Positions 35,801-44,956 of a stretch of 64,000 bases of DNA are shown here, piece after piece. Within the stretch, counting starts at the first letter, position 1; the number at the start of each line of letters is the position of its first letter. The notes beneath the pieces were generated by a model. It was given only the letters and a program-made list of their open reading frames with translations, was not told the DNA's origin and did not search any database. A program made the translations under genes and the position numbers. Origin of the DNA: RGIG4079 sp045531405. Lineage in GTDB: Bacteria; Bacteroidota; Bacteroidia; Bacteroidales; Muribaculaceae. The stretch lies in the NCBI GenBank assembly GCA_045531405.1, contig JAZSDX010000030.1, forward strand, positions 1 through 64,000. The letters are read 5' to 3'.

Positions 35801-37683
35801 GTGTTATATGTGCTTGGGTCTTTTACCACATCGGTTGGTGTAGAAGGTGTACTACCCGATGTGGCAATAGTAAATGAACCTACCCATGAAGTAGAGCTGG
35901 TATAACCCTCTTTTGATGTAATAACACGCCAATAGTAAGTAGCTCCTTCAGTGAAAGAGATAGATGAAGATGAATAGCTTGTGCTACCTGTGGTTGCTGA
36001 GAAGATGACGTCGCTGAAAGTGTTTGAGGTTGCAACTTCAAGACGATAAGAAACACCACTTACCGAGTTTGCTGTCCAGCCAAATGTGAAGCCTGCTTGC
36101 ACTGTTGAACCATCAGAAGGAGTGTTGATTGTGGTGCGTTCAAGTTCGGTTGAAGTTCCCGGTTCTTCGCCTGAACCGCCATCATCGCCCAACCATGTTA
36201 CTTCATATTCATTACCATAGCGGTCAAACACTGATACCCCAAGTTTATAACCACTTGTGTAAGATGATACATCAAAGGTTGTAGAGTAAGGGTTGCCGAT
36301 GATATAATCTGAGGGAATCTCGCCTGAGATTGTAATGTTTGTAGGAACAGCATACACTACATAGCGCATATTGTCATAGCCATTCCAAGAAAGTGTAGTG
36401 CCTGATAGAGTGAGTCCTGATACTGTTCCGGGATTATATGCATAACTTGATTTCCAAGTCAAGCAAGGAGGAAGTGCAATATTTTGGAATTTATTTGATT
36501 TCAAATACTCGGCAACACCACTATTGCGTTTACCTGTGAGGTCTCGAGAACCGAAGAAAACACAACCGGGGGCATTGAGTCCATCGTAGTCGCGATTGTA
36601 TTGAACTTGTGTCGCAACTTCTGACCAGTTAGAGGTGGTATTCGCTCCATCTAAGAATGAAATAGAGTGGCTGGAATAGAAATGACGACCAAATACATCA
36701 GCACAAGCATCGCTCCACCATTTAGATAGTGGCCCATATGGGTTGGTTGAGTGAGATGTAATCCAATAGATTTGGGGAGAGATAAAGTCAACAGTACCTT
36801 CACCAAGCCATGCCAATGGGTCGGAATAGATTTGAGAGTATTGCCAGTCGCTTGCTGAACTGATAGAGGAGGTAGAGATACCATATTTTGATGCATTTGT
36901 TTTAGAAACACCGGCAGGAGAGATGCCAAATTTTACGTATGGTTTGGTTGACTGAACCATATTATAAACCTTGCGAACCATTGTATTCACATTATCACGA
37001 CGCCAGTCGGCTTGTGAAAGTGAAGAACCTGATGCGCTATAAGTGTCGGCATCGTAAGAATTGGGAATACTATTAAGGTAGAAATAGTCATCAAATACAA
37101 GACCATCAACATCGTAGTTACCTACGATTTCACGACACACATCAACGATGCGAGTTTGAACAGCTTCAAGACCGGGATTGAGAATACTCATGTTATTATA
37201 CTCAAGAATCCATTCGGGGTGGGTTGTACGATAGTCATTTGCTCCGGTCCAAGAAGCTCCCGATATCGATGATTCATAACGATAGGGGTTTACCCATGCA
37301 AATAGTTCCATGCCACGTTTGTGACATTCTTCAATCCAAAAAGCAAGAGGGTCATACGCAGGAGCAGAACCACGAGTACCACTCACATAGCTCGACCATG
37401 GCTCGTAACTTGATTTATACATCGCATCGCTCATGCCACGCACTTGAAAATACACACAGTTGAACCCATTTTCTTGAAGCAAGTCGAGATACTGGATAGC
37501 TTCGGCTTGTTGTGAAGCAGCAACAGTAGTAGTTGTTCCGGCATCAGTAGGCCAACACATACGCCATGCTGTAGTTACCCACACTGAGCGGTGTTCGCGT
37601 TTAGGCGTTGTAGCACTCCATGATGGGAATGCAATTAATGCAACCAATGCCAACATGACGATTTTTAGGGAAATTTTTTTCAT
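32851..37683 (-). CDS. Giant secreted GHL10 protein with T9SS tail (1610 aa)
   Basis: A 1610-aa exported protein. Order of parts: signal peptide (1-24); GHL10 glycoside-hydrolase-like TIM-barrel domain (about 28-410; HRSVWVTTAWRMCWP, FQVRGMSDAMY, FAWVNPYR, GLVFDDYFY with D198/D199); an Fn3-like domain (about 415-500); another Fn3-like repeat (515-607). Then come a 330-aa unknown module (about 630-955), two Fn3-like repeats (about 960-1165), a second copy of the module (about 1175-1530) and a T9SS type A sorting tail (last 65 residues; NLAKGIYLVRATNDGE). GHL10 relatives include E. coli DigH, which cuts denuded peptidoglycan strands, so a glycan-cleaving role is possible. It lies 45 bp after its larger paralogue and likely shares its transcript. 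Confidence 0.88.
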   Translation of the reverse strand: MKKISLKIVMLALVALIAFPSWSATTPKREHRSVWVTTAWRMCWPTDAGTTTTVAASQQAEAIQYLDLLQENGFNCVYFQVRGMSDAMYKSSYEPWSSYVSGTRGSAPAYDPLAFWIEECHKRGMELFAWVNPYRYESSISGASWTGANDYRTTHPEWILEYNNMSILNPGLEAVQTRIVDVCREIVGNYDVDGLVFDDYFYLNSIPNSYDADTYSASGSSLSQADWRRDNVNTMVRKVYNMVQSTKPYVKFGISPAGVSKTNASKYGISTSSISSASDWQYSQIYSDPLAWLGEGTVDFISPQIYWITSHSTNPYGPLSKWWSDACADVFGRHFYSSHSISFLDGANTTSNWSEVATQVQYNRDYDGLNAPGCVFFGSRDLTGKRNSGVAEYLKSNKFQNIALPPCLTWKSSYAYNPGTVSGLTLSGTTLSWNGYDNMRYVVYAVPTNITISGEIPSDYIIGNPYSTTFDVSSYTSGYKLGVSVFDRYGNEYEVTWLGDDGGSGEEPGTSTELERTTINTPSDGSTVQAGFTFGWTANSVSGVSYRLEVATSNTFSDVIFSATTGSTSYSSSSISFTEGATYYWRVITSKEGYTSSTSWVGSFTIATSGSTPSTPTDVVKDPSTYNTVNGYSIESLWMYSVNTSNFPTQLGGDQRGMAAYNGNVYISQRDGQLLEFSGETGEYLRSITLTGDCLTDASGNTLQYKCQDLFVDAANNLCISNMTLDCSSVPLTICTIDVNTGATTRVFNMTTTLGGRIDFVAVRGDVNTTGCELWAAVANSNYVYRWTRNASGYWAIAYTSVNTYYPSGSATTNSTAPRIMPISNTQFILDGHNSAPALYTFSASGTATYNDGFGSNTAIAPSANNWNGVSQATLNGMPIFAYVSGIGPNTFTIVTNPSSFKFASMSKLWTVPANGLGSEANSYVTSKPTMVNNSDGSVTLYIYTPNNGLAAYKLTASSTVVTPQLDAVSLSTPIGGTTAAKGFSFGWSSISGATYTLEVSKSSTFATIDFMASTTSNSYSSSNFNLAANTTYYWRVKASKDGYLSSTSGVASFKTAQEALASVTLTSPIEGATVEDGFTFNWSAISGATYTLEISAVATFASIMYSIETTSTSYSSASLDFMDGTKYYWRVKADTDDATESVSATESFTTKQAEVINPEPNPSDSPTEGVEYDTKNNLSIKNLWIYSIQKGNFHEELGRDQRGMATYNGKVYISERASGTGYLLEFDGNTGEYLRKITLTGEYLTLSDGYTLGYPCNDVFVDGGGHLCVANMITSSSASSQLNVSIVDVETGATTRVFETGISNAKLRIDNCMAWGDLTKKGAQVYAAPSGNSATSSNLRKRIYCWTRNKDYTAGVTDLYNEWDLGYNTVRALYPSSASNFGNAPRVLPIGDNRIIVDGSTVYPTLYNYNTGGNGATSTIEDSFDSNSSIKPAGMLSAGMCVGAINGRNLYIYSFNDDIAEFHNFAILLNPNDFSYADMEILWKIPQAGLGNVGNSFVSSIPATQKNADGSLNLYIYTPSNGLAAYRIDDPTTSIQGIEFNTKLSINAYNKTIHCSEAVNMIEVFTPAGVKVAEGENCQSLNVANLAKGIYLVRATNDGETITESIVIK
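33093..34162 (-). repeat. Unknown 340-aa module, copy B of the 1610-aa protein
   Basis: This segment encodes a module that starts NLWIYSIQKGNFHEELGRDQRGMATYNGKVYI and ends NGLAAYRI. Shared phrases with the other four copies include LLEF.G.TGEY.R.ITL.G, GGGHLCVANM, TGATTRVF, RIDN...GD...G, PR.LPI, and SLNLYIYTPSNGLAAYRI. The pattern of short beta blocks suggests a beta-propeller. Confidence 0.75.
34815..35800 (-). repeat. Unknown 330-aa module, copy A of the 1610-aa protein
   Basis: First copy in this protein, beginning SIESLWMYSVNTSNFPTQLGGDQRG and ending NNGLAAYKL. It has the same ordered blocks as the other copies (LLEFSGETGEYLRSITLTGD, NNLCISNMTLD, GATTRVFNMTT, RIDFVAVRGDV, YVYRWTRNASGYW, FILDGHNSAPALYTFSASG). 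It sits between Fn3-like repeats. Confidence 0.75.
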
Positions 37684-37728
37684 AAAATAGTACTATTATT
37701 TAAAGTTAATATATTTAATTCAATGTGA

Positions 37729-40700
37729 TTATATTACAATTTTGTGAATAGTAGTCACTCCGTCGATAGTAATGCTAAGCATATACACACCTCTTGTCTC
37801 AGGCTTTTTGATTGAAGACGCGTTTTCGGTAACCCCAATCATTATGCCCGATAGAGTATATAATTGAGCATTCTCAACTTCGCAACCAAAGGTTATCTCG
37901 CTATTATTAATTCCTAATTTAACATTGTTTCCATTAATGTCGTCGGCTCCGGTAGTAACGTGTCGAGTGAGTGAATATGCCGCCATACCATTGCCGGGTA
38001 CATATAAATATATATTAGTGCGGTCGTAACCTGAATTATAAGTTGAAATATTGCTTTTGGTAGCACCGGTCAATGCATCATATTGTAGGTAATCGGCAAG
38101 CATGCCATAGTCACCTCCGCCATTGACAACTGTGCCAAAGCTAAATGTAGTGGGTAACGACCAATATTTAGAAGCAGAAGACCATTCGGTTAAACTGCTG
38201 ACATTTGCCAATGTGAATTTATAATCCGGAGTTTCTGATTTTATTGCGAAAGATGTACCTGGATAAACAATAAATGGTTTCCCATCATGAGTGAAATAAG
38301 TACCACCATTACCGCCGTTGTTGGTAGGTATAAGCCCTGAGAATGCAGCAAATGTGCTTATTGGCGATTTTGTGCCAAATTTATATAAAGTAAATGCCGA
38401 GCCAAAACCATCGATATAATAATAATCCTTATCAATAGGATATATGCGAGCCGCAGTCCCAAACGAAGAAACGTTTGTAGGATAGAACGTGGTGATTGTG
38501 GTTGATTCATATTCGCCTCCATTTTGCACCTCTCCATTATAAAGCTCCCATCTATAAATTGTTGCTGCAGCAGAAACGGCAATGACATAGGCTTCGCCTG
38601 AATTTATATCTCCAACAATTCGAGCGTGGTCTATACGTTCTGGAACAGATAAATTGAGACAAACGGTAGTTTCTCCTGTTTCTGGATTTACTGTCGCAAT
38701 TTGTAAAATATCGGCAGTGGTGTTTTTAAGATTCATAATGCATAAGTTGCCACTCTTGTCAAGAAATACATCATTGCAAGGATAGGTTGATGTTGCGTGA
38801 CTTCCTTTTAATGTTAGAGAGGTCAAGCGTTCACCGGTAGAAGCATTATATCTGTCTAAATATCCTATTCCATCTTTATGTCGAGCTACCCATAAAATGT
38901 CGATGCCATCTTGACCACCATATTGAGCTGAACGAGTGCAGAACCCACGATAATCGGTACTTGATTCGCTTTGACCAAGATCGTTTATAGTCGCATTACG
39001 TACCCATAGATTAGTGAGAATATAGTTAGAACCATTCGCTGAAATGGGTGCATATTCATAATCTTCACGCTTAATTCTGTAGTCACTTTCTGTAGAACCT
39101 GTTTCATTACTTTGGTCTATAACAGTAAATAAGCGTGTTTCGGATATCGCTTCGTCGTAGCCTGATTTAGTTGCACGAATACGCCAATAATATGTGCCAT
39201 TAGAGAAGTAAGAGATAGGCAATGTGCGTTGCAAACAGGTGTAACTGCCGTCGTCAGTTACAACTTCGTCCCAATATTGATATCCTGAAAAATATAATTC
39301 TGAAAAATCTTCAGTTTTGGAAATCTCTAATATCGTTTCGTCGGCATAAGAAACTTGACCATCTACTTTTACATATGGCTTAATTGAAATAAAGACGATG
39401 TCATTGTTAAATGCATCTTTGTCGTTAGGGTAATAAAGTGCATTAATTAGATGTGGCTTTTTAGGGGTAGTAAATTGTCCTACAGCCGATGTTGTTGTTG
39501 TATAATTATCGTGGGCTGCCTTTATTCTCCAATAATATGTAGTAGAGTTGGGTAAAGAAGTAATGTTGTTTGAACTATATATATTATTATTAGTGGTAGC
39601 ACTATAAGTAATTTCGTCAAATGTTGGTGTTGCTGACAACTCAATAGTATATGATGCACCTTCAACCCCTGTCCACATAAAGTCAAATCCATCTTCGGTT
39701 TGGTCATTGTCGATAGGCGAGTTGAGCGTGATAGGCATATCTGGCAAATAAATGCGATAAGCCGCAAGCCCGTTTAAAGGTGCATATACAAATACTGTTG
39801 CCGAATTGTCATCGTTTTTGATTGTTGCAATTTGATTTAATACATTGATGTAACTTTCTTTTCCAAAATAGTTTTCGGGGACTGTTTTTAATTTCTCCAT
39901 TAAAGAGAAATTGTATGAGGAGGGATTGTGTACAATATTAAAACTATATCCGTCACCACTATGAGTATTGTTATTGTATATAAATAAAGGGTATTTGCCA
40001 AGTGTGATTTGACCTACACCAGCCCCATTAGGTTTAGTCGGTGCTAAGTCGGTTTTAGAATCAAAACCACTTTTGTATGTAGCATTTCCGCTTGAAATGA
40101 ATGTGTATAATGTGGGAGCATTGCCACTACCATCAGCTATGAAATCAGTTTCGCTAATAGGCATAATCCATGGAGCTCCTCCAAGATTTCCATTTGTAGG
40201 GTAAAATTTCGCTAATGTGGTATATTCTTCAGCCCATGAACCATCGCTTTTGCGAGTCCAACGATATATGCGATTGTGGTTAGATGAGCCATTCCCTGAA
40301 ACAGCACCCCAAATTTGCCCACCTTCTTTTGTGATGTCCCCAAATGCGTTGGCATAGTCAATACGCATTGTTACAATTGTGTTTGATTGGAATATGCGAG
40401 TTGCAACCCCTGTTTCAATATTGATAGTACAAACAGTTAGCTGCTCGGATGAAGTAAAATTAGTAACCAAATTGCTTACACATAAATTCCCAGCCCCATC
40501 GACAAAAATACAGTTTGTTGGAAAACCTAATTTGTTCCCAGCCTTATTTGTAAAACAGTCTCCGGTAAGCGTAATTGTGCGAATGTAATCCCCTGTACTT
40601 CCATTGAATTCTAATAGTGCTCCAGTGTTTCGAGTGATAACATAAACCTTATCATTATAGGCAACCATAGAGTATTGAACTCCCCCTAATTGGGATGGGA

Positions 40701-43700
40701 ATGTATTGCCGTTATTTACACTTTTGTTCCAAAGCTCTGTAATTGTCAAGTTGTTCGCTGCCGATTGTTTAAATGGGCTTGTGAATTGGCGAATTTCAGA
40801 TGTGGCTGAAGTGTAATTGGGGTGAGAAGCTTTTACTCTCCAAAAGTATTGAGTTTCGCTTGCGAGATTGAAGTTGGCAGAATTATAACTTGTAGAAGTT
40901 GTAGTTGCCGAGAACGCGATATTGTCAAATGTCGATGTCTTTGATAATTCAAGAGTGTAACTTGCACCCTCTACACCACTCCAAGAGAAATCAAAATCTT
41001 CTTCGAGAGTTGCATTATCGGCAGGAGCATCAAGAGTAATATCAATCTCAGGCAACGAAATGCGATAAGCCGCAAGCCCATTATTAGGAGCATAAACAAA
41101 TATAGTTACACTGCCATCATTATTATTTATTGTTGCCACAGAGTTCAATCCATATGAGTGAGAAGTGTCTCCAAGTTTATTTTTTGGAATCGTCCAAAAT
41201 TTCTCCATTTTAGAGAAATCGTATGAAGATGGATTATTAACGATGTTAAAATTATATCCTGTTCCGGCAGCAATTTCATTACTATATATAAAGAATTTAT
41301 AATTGCCAAGTGAGATTTCTCCCAATCCAACCCCTTCATAATTGGTAGGTGTTAATGATGTATTAGCATCAAATCCATCTACATATGTAGCATTTCCGTT
41401 GGCATTAAATGTGTAAAGGGTTGGATAGTTGGAACTACCGTCAATTAAGAATTGGGTAGCAGAAAGTGGCATCACCCATGGAGCTCCACCTATGGCGTTT
41501 TCCGTTGGGTAAAACTTATTTATAATAGTATACTCTGCTGTCCAATCGTCTCCATTACGAGTCCATTTATATACATAGTTGTCATTGGCAGACCCTGCAT
41601 CAGATACAGCACCCCATATTTGACCTCCAGTAGTGGTTACATCTCCAAATGCGTTTGCATAGTCGATGCGAGCACCTGTAGGAAGTGCATAAGTAAAGAC
41701 CTGAGTAGTTGTGGCTTTATCGTCTGAAATTTCTACCGTACAAACAGTTATGGGGTTAGACGACGATGTTCCCATGTTGCTAATGCAAAGATGCCCTCCT
41801 CCATCAACGAAGATACAGTTGGCACCATATTGTCCTGTAATGCAGTCTCCTTCTAAAGGAATAGTGCGAATATATTCGCCTGTTTCACCACTAAATTCCA
41901 ACAAATGTAAGCTACTTGCACTTTCTCGATAAGATATATATACTTTTCCGTTATAAGCCGTCATCGAACGTTGATCTTTACCAAGTTGAGAAGGGAAATC
42001 ATAACTATTGTCTTCGCTACTATTGTAGTATAAGCTATAATTCCAAAGTCGTTCAATGCAAAGTCCGTCTATCGTTTCAAATTCAGAACTACTAAGGAAT
42101 GTGTTAGTCTCAGAAGTTGTGTCTTTGTAGTCGTTTTTATATGCAGTGACTCTCCAATAATAAATAGGACTATATGTTATATTTTCAATATTGAGGTCGT
42201 AACTATTAGTTGTAAGATCTTTTGTAATAATAACATGGTTGAAGTTTTCGTCGGCAGCTATTTCCAATAAGAAAGTTGCGTCTTCAACATTACTCCATTC
42301 AAAATGTTGGGTAGTACCACTAATAACATACCCGTTATCGGGAGAAATAAGAGATATCTCGATTGTGGGGAGTTCCGGTATAATGAAAGAATATGGTTCA
42401 GAAGGGGTATCATTATAAATACGACCTTTAGAAATTACTCTCCAGTAATATGTTCCGGCCTCCATACTATTAAGATAGAAGCTTGTAGAATTAGACCCAT
42501 TCTCAACTTTATCCATATCTTGCGAGTTGATAATATTTGAGAAAGTAGCATCAGTTGCGATTTGGAAAGTAAACGACGTTACATGTTCGTCAGAATTGCT
42601 CCATTCAAAAGTGGCAGTATTAGATAATGTCGCTCCATTTGAAGGAGATTCTAATTGAGCTAAAGGTGCATCAGTCAGAGATGAGACGGTGAATGAATAA
42701 ACTTCGCTGTCGGTTGCGATTTTCCCACTTTCTTGAGTAGTGACTTTCCAGTAATATGTATTCTCTTCAACGAGGCTTTCGAGATTGATTGAGATGGAAT
42801 TTGAAGTTAAATCGGGTTGATCAATTAGTATGTTTGAGAAGTTCTCATATTTAGAGATTTGTAGATGATAAGTGGCATCAGTTACTGCACTCCATGAGAA
42901 TGTTTGTTCCCATTTCGCATTTCCTCCATTGCTTGGGCTTATTAGTGTAGTTTGGGCAGAAGCGCCATTGGCATAGTTGTAAATCGCTGCATCGTGTTCG
43001 TTTCCGAACCCGTCGAATACGCACACTGCATACCAATAACCACTTTGTTTGTCACTATCGAGTGTATAGCTTGGACTGTAAGTGATTCCTTGAAGATATT
43101 CTCCGGCAAAACCATCGTTAGTAATTGCATTTTCGTAGCTAACTGAAGATGGGATTGCATATACTGTGTATCGAATTGTTGTGAGTTCATGTGCTCCGGA
43201 AGGAATTGATGCGGCAGTCCATGAAAGGTTCCCGCTGCTATAAGTTAGATTGCTTACAGCACTATATACAGGAGTGTTTTCCCAATGAATTTCGGGGTTA
43301 ATTGATTTGCGTTGGAAACAATTATCACGAAGATATTCACCATGAGCTTGGTAGTCATATCCCGATTTTATGCTTACAAGGTGGCGAGTGTCGTAAAAGT
43401 TTACTCCGGTTGATTTTACTCCATATTTTGCTGCATATTCACGCGAGGCTTGAATGTTAGCAACGTGTTCGTCGTAGTGGGCTGTTGTGTTGCCTAATTC
43501 AGCTTGATTTGAACCCATTGAAGAGTCAAAATCGTATATGTTCATACTTACGCAATTATGACGATCAAAATGTTTTGCAAGACTATACCACCAATCGGTT
43601 AGTACGTTATATGGAGCCGTTTTGTGATCGCGATGCCAATATATCTGAGTTGCCATCATATCAACACTCTTGTTGTTGAGCCAAGAAAGGGGGTCGGAGT

Positions 43701-44616
43701 AGAGAGTACTATATTGGTTGTCATATCCATAACCGTCATCTCGTTTCCACATTTCTACTCCAAATTTAGATGCCGAGGCACCGGCAAGAGGTGATGGTCC
43801 TGCAACAAAACGCACTTCGGGACGTGTTTCTTGAATCATGTCATAAATGCCTTGTACGGCTTTATCAACATTTTCACGACGCCAATCACCAATTGATAAT
43901 GTTGTTCCACTGCTTTGATAGAGAGAATAGTCGGCGGCAGAAGATGTTTCTGGGAGCCCGGAGCCATCACTTGAATTTGTTGGGTAAAAATAGTCGTCAA
44001 AAATAATCCCCTCTACTTGATAGTTTGAGATAATATCTTTGCAAACTTCTATAACATGTTGGCGAACCTCAGGGATGCCGGGGTTTAGCACAGTAGAACT
44101 GCCATAACTCAATAGCCAACCTTTGTTTTTTATTGCAGTATCGTATGTAGTGGACCATGTTGATTGGTCTGTTGAACTCGCCCAACGGAAAGGATTAACC
44201 CATGCATAAACTTCTATGCCTCGTTTGTGACACTCTTCAATCACATAAGCCAATGGATCCCAACCGGGGCTTGTGCCACGATTATTAGTCCCGGAGATGT
44301 AAGAAGACCAAGGGATTTGTAATCCGTCGGGAAGGGTTGAAGATTGATACATTGCATCACTCATGCTTCGTACTTGAAAGCAGATAGTGCTGATATTAAG
44401 GTATTCAAGGGCTTCGATGTATTGTAGAAGTTCTGCTTTTTGTGCAGATTGAGCAGATGAAGAAGTTCCTGTTGTAGAAGGCCAGTCTATTCCCCAACCG
44501 GTGGTGAACCATACTCCACGAAATTCGCGTTTAGGGGGATTTTCGGCTATAATGTTTTGAGAAAAAAAGAGAATTAGAGTGAGAACAAGAAGTATTTTTG
44601 TTGCAAATTTTTGCAT
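37729..44616 (-). CDS. Giant secreted GHL10 protein with T9SS tail (2295 aa)
   Basis: A 2295-aa paralogue of the preceding protein and the largest gene here. Parts in order: signal peptide (1-24); GHL10 domain (about 29-440; REFRGVWFTTGWGIDWP, FQVRSMSDAMY, YAWVNPFRW, GIIFDDYFYP); an Fn3-like domain; three more Fn3-like repeats; module copy 1; Fn3; module copy 2; Fn3 twice; module copy 3; and a C-terminal tail of about 60 residues (GVYMLSITIDGVTTIHKIVI) that resembles T9SS type A sorting signals. Each Fn3-like repeat has the pattern W......Y.LE+S....F......T...YYWRV.A. The tail implies export to the surface by a type IX system encoded elsewhere. Substrate unknown; peptidoglycan or another glycan is a guess from the GHL10 domain. 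Confidence 0.87.
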   Translation of the reverse strand: MQKFATKILLVLTLILFFSQNIIAENPPKREFRGVWFTTGWGIDWPSTTGTSSSAQSAQKAELLQYIEALEYLNISTICFQVRSMSDAMYQSSTLPDGLQIPWSSYISGTNNRGTSPGWDPLAYVIEECHKRGIEVYAWVNPFRWASSTDQSTWSTTYDTAIKNKGWLLSYGSSTVLNPGIPEVRQHVIEVCKDIISNYQVEGIIFDDYFYPTNSSDGSGLPETSSAADYSLYQSSGTTLSIGDWRRENVDKAVQGIYDMIQETRPEVRFVAGPSPLAGASASKFGVEMWKRDDGYGYDNQYSTLYSDPLSWLNNKSVDMMATQIYWHRDHKTAPYNVLTDWWYSLAKHFDRHNCVSMNIYDFDSSMGSNQAELGNTTAHYDEHVANIQASREYAAKYGVKSTGVNFYDTRHLVSIKSGYDYQAHGEYLRDNCFQRKSINPEIHWENTPVYSAVSNLTYSSGNLSWTAASIPSGAHELTTIRYTVYAIPSSVSYENAITNDGFAGEYLQGITYSPSYTLDSDKQSGYWYAVCVFDGFGNEHDAAIYNYANGASAQTTLISPSNGGNAKWEQTFSWSAVTDATYHLQISKYENFSNILIDQPDLTSNSISINLESLVEENTYYWKVTTQESGKIATDSEVYSFTVSSLTDAPLAQLESPSNGATLSNTATFEWSNSDEHVTSFTFQIATDATFSNIINSQDMDKVENGSNSTSFYLNSMEAGTYYWRVISKGRIYNDTPSEPYSFIIPELPTIEISLISPDNGYVISGTTQHFEWSNVEDATFLLEIAADENFNHVIITKDLTTNSYDLNIENITYSPIYYWRVTAYKNDYKDTTSETNTFLSSSEFETIDGLCIERLWNYSLYYNSSEDNSYDFPSQLGKDQRSMTAYNGKVYISYRESASSLHLLEFSGETGEYIRTIPLEGDCITGQYGANCIFVDGGGHLCISNMGTSSSNPITVCTVEISDDKATTTQVFTYALPTGARIDYANAFGDVTTTGGQIWGAVSDAGSANDNYVYKWTRNGDDWTAEYTIINKFYPTENAIGGAPWVMPLSATQFLIDGSSNYPTLYTFNANGNATYVDGFDANTSLTPTNYEGVGLGEISLGNYKFFIYSNEIAAGTGYNFNIVNNPSSYDFSKMEKFWTIPKNKLGDTSHSYGLNSVATINNNDGSVTIFVYAPNNGLAAYRISLPEIDITLDAPADNATLEEDFDFSWSGVEGASYTLELSKTSTFDNIAFSATTTSTSYNSANFNLASETQYFWRVKASHPNYTSATSEIRQFTSPFKQSAANNLTITELWNKSVNNGNTFPSQLGGVQYSMVAYNDKVYVITRNTGALLEFNGSTGDYIRTITLTGDCFTNKAGNKLGFPTNCIFVDGAGNLCVSNLVTNFTSSEQLTVCTINIETGVATRIFQSNTIVTMRIDYANAFGDITKEGGQIWGAVSGNGSSNHNRIYRWTRKSDGSWAEEYTTLAKFYPTNGNLGGAPWIMPISETDFIADGSGNAPTLYTFISSGNATYKSGFDSKTDLAPTKPNGAGVGQITLGKYPLFIYNNNTHSGDGYSFNIVHNPSSYNFSLMEKLKTVPENYFGKESYINVLNQIATIKNDDNSATVFVYAPLNGLAAYRIYLPDMPITLNSPIDNDQTEDGFDFMWTGVEGASYTIELSATPTFDEITYSATTNNNIYSSNNITSLPNSTTYYWRIKAAHDNYTTTTSAVGQFTTPKKPHLINALYYPNDKDAFNNDIVFISIKPYVKVDGQVSYADETILEISKTEDFSELYFSGYQYWDEVVTDDGSYTCLQRTLPISYFSNGTYYWRIRATKSGYDEAISETRLFTVIDQSNETGSTESDYRIKREDYEYAPISANGSNYILTNLWVRNATINDLGQSESSTDYRGFCTRSAQYGGQDGIDILWVARHKDGIGYLDRYNASTGERLTSLTLKGSHATSTYPCNDVFLDKSGNLCIMNLKNTTADILQIATVNPETGETTVCLNLSVPERIDHARIVGDINSGEAYVIAVSAAATIYRWELYNGEVQNGGEYESTTITTFYPTNVSSFGTAARIYPIDKDYYYIDGFGSAFTLYKFGTKSPISTFAAFSGLIPTNNGGNGGTYFTHDGKPFIVYPGTSFAIKSETPDYKFTLANVSSLTEWSSASKYWSLPTTFSFGTVVNGGGDYGMLADYLQYDALTGATKSNISTYNSGYDRTNIYLYVPGNGMAAYSLTRHVTTGADDINGNNVKLGINNSEITFGCEVENAQLYTLSGIMIGVTENASSIKKPETRGVYMLSITIDGVTTIHKIVI
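37958..39030 (-). repeat. Unknown module, copy 3 of the 2295-aa protein
   Basis: The most divergent copy, from ILTNLWVRNATINDLGQSESSTDYRG to NGMAAYSL, directly before the sorting tail. It keeps the blocks YNASTGERLTSLTLKG, FLDKSGNLCIMNL, TGETTVCL, RIDHARIVGDINSGE and YYIDG.GSAFTLYKF. It carries an extra segment near its end. Confidence 0.65.
39738..40762 (-). repeat. Unknown module, copy 2 of the 2295-aa protein
   Basis: From NLTITELWNKSVNNGNTFPSQLGGVQYS to NGLAAYRI. It is very close to copy 1: TRNTGALLEFNGSTGDYIRTITLTGDC, FVDGAGNLCVSNL, ETGVATRIF, RIDYANAFGD, GGQIWGAVSGNGSSN, YRWTRKSDGSW, GGAPWIMPIS, DGSGNAPTLYTF. Confidence 0.75.
41056..42085 (-). repeat. Unknown module, copy 1 of the 2295-aa protein
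   Basis: From FETIDGLCIERLWNYSLYY to NGLAAYRI. It follows a run of Fn3-like repeats and has the same block order as copy 2, including GGGHLCISNMGTSS, RIDYANAFGDVTTTGGQIW, YVYKWTRNGDDW and GGAPWVMPLSATQFLIDG. The copy is flanked downstream by an Fn3-like repeat in which W, Y and YFWRV are kept. Confidence 0.75.
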
Positions 44617-44956
44617 GGTATATATTTAGTTAGATTTTGTTTTATGTTAATTAAAATGCAAAAATATGCTCATTCGTGCATAAACACTATGAGTATATTA
44701 ATATGCAAATATAAGAAAAAATGAAAAATTTGCAAAAAACTGAAATTATGTTATTAATCATTAACACAAAGGTGGAATATTTATATAGATAAAAGAGTGT
44801 AATATGTTAAATAAATTAACGCGGCTTGTGACGAACTCCTATTTAATGCATAGAATGATGTGTTAAAGAATATAATTGAAAATGAATATTTATAATATGG
44901 CAGAGGAGCTATGCATTTTTATACATAACCCCTCAGTTGCGAATTTATGAGGCTTT
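44617..44956. other. Intergenic region before the 2295-aa gene
   Basis: AT-rich 340-bp gap. It holds the promoter of the giant gene pair (listed separately) and, near the alpha-2-macroglobulin stop, a weak hairpin with 5-bp arms CCTCA (44931-44935) and TGAGG (44948-44952). That hairpin is not followed by a convincing T run on the minus strand. I see no gene in it. Confidence 0.6.
44706..44735 (-). promoter_or_regulatory. Promoter of the giant GHL10 gene pair
   Basis: On the minus strand TTG (44735-44733), a 19-bp spacer and TATATTTG (44713-44706) match the Bacteroidetes consensus. Expected transcription start is near 44699, giving an 80-bp leader before the ATG at 44616. Confidence 0.75.

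Noticed and set aside
44931..44952. Hairpin CCTCA...TGAGG after the A2M gene as terminator
   Set aside because: The 5-bp stem lacks a T tract on the minus strand; noted only in the intergenic entry.
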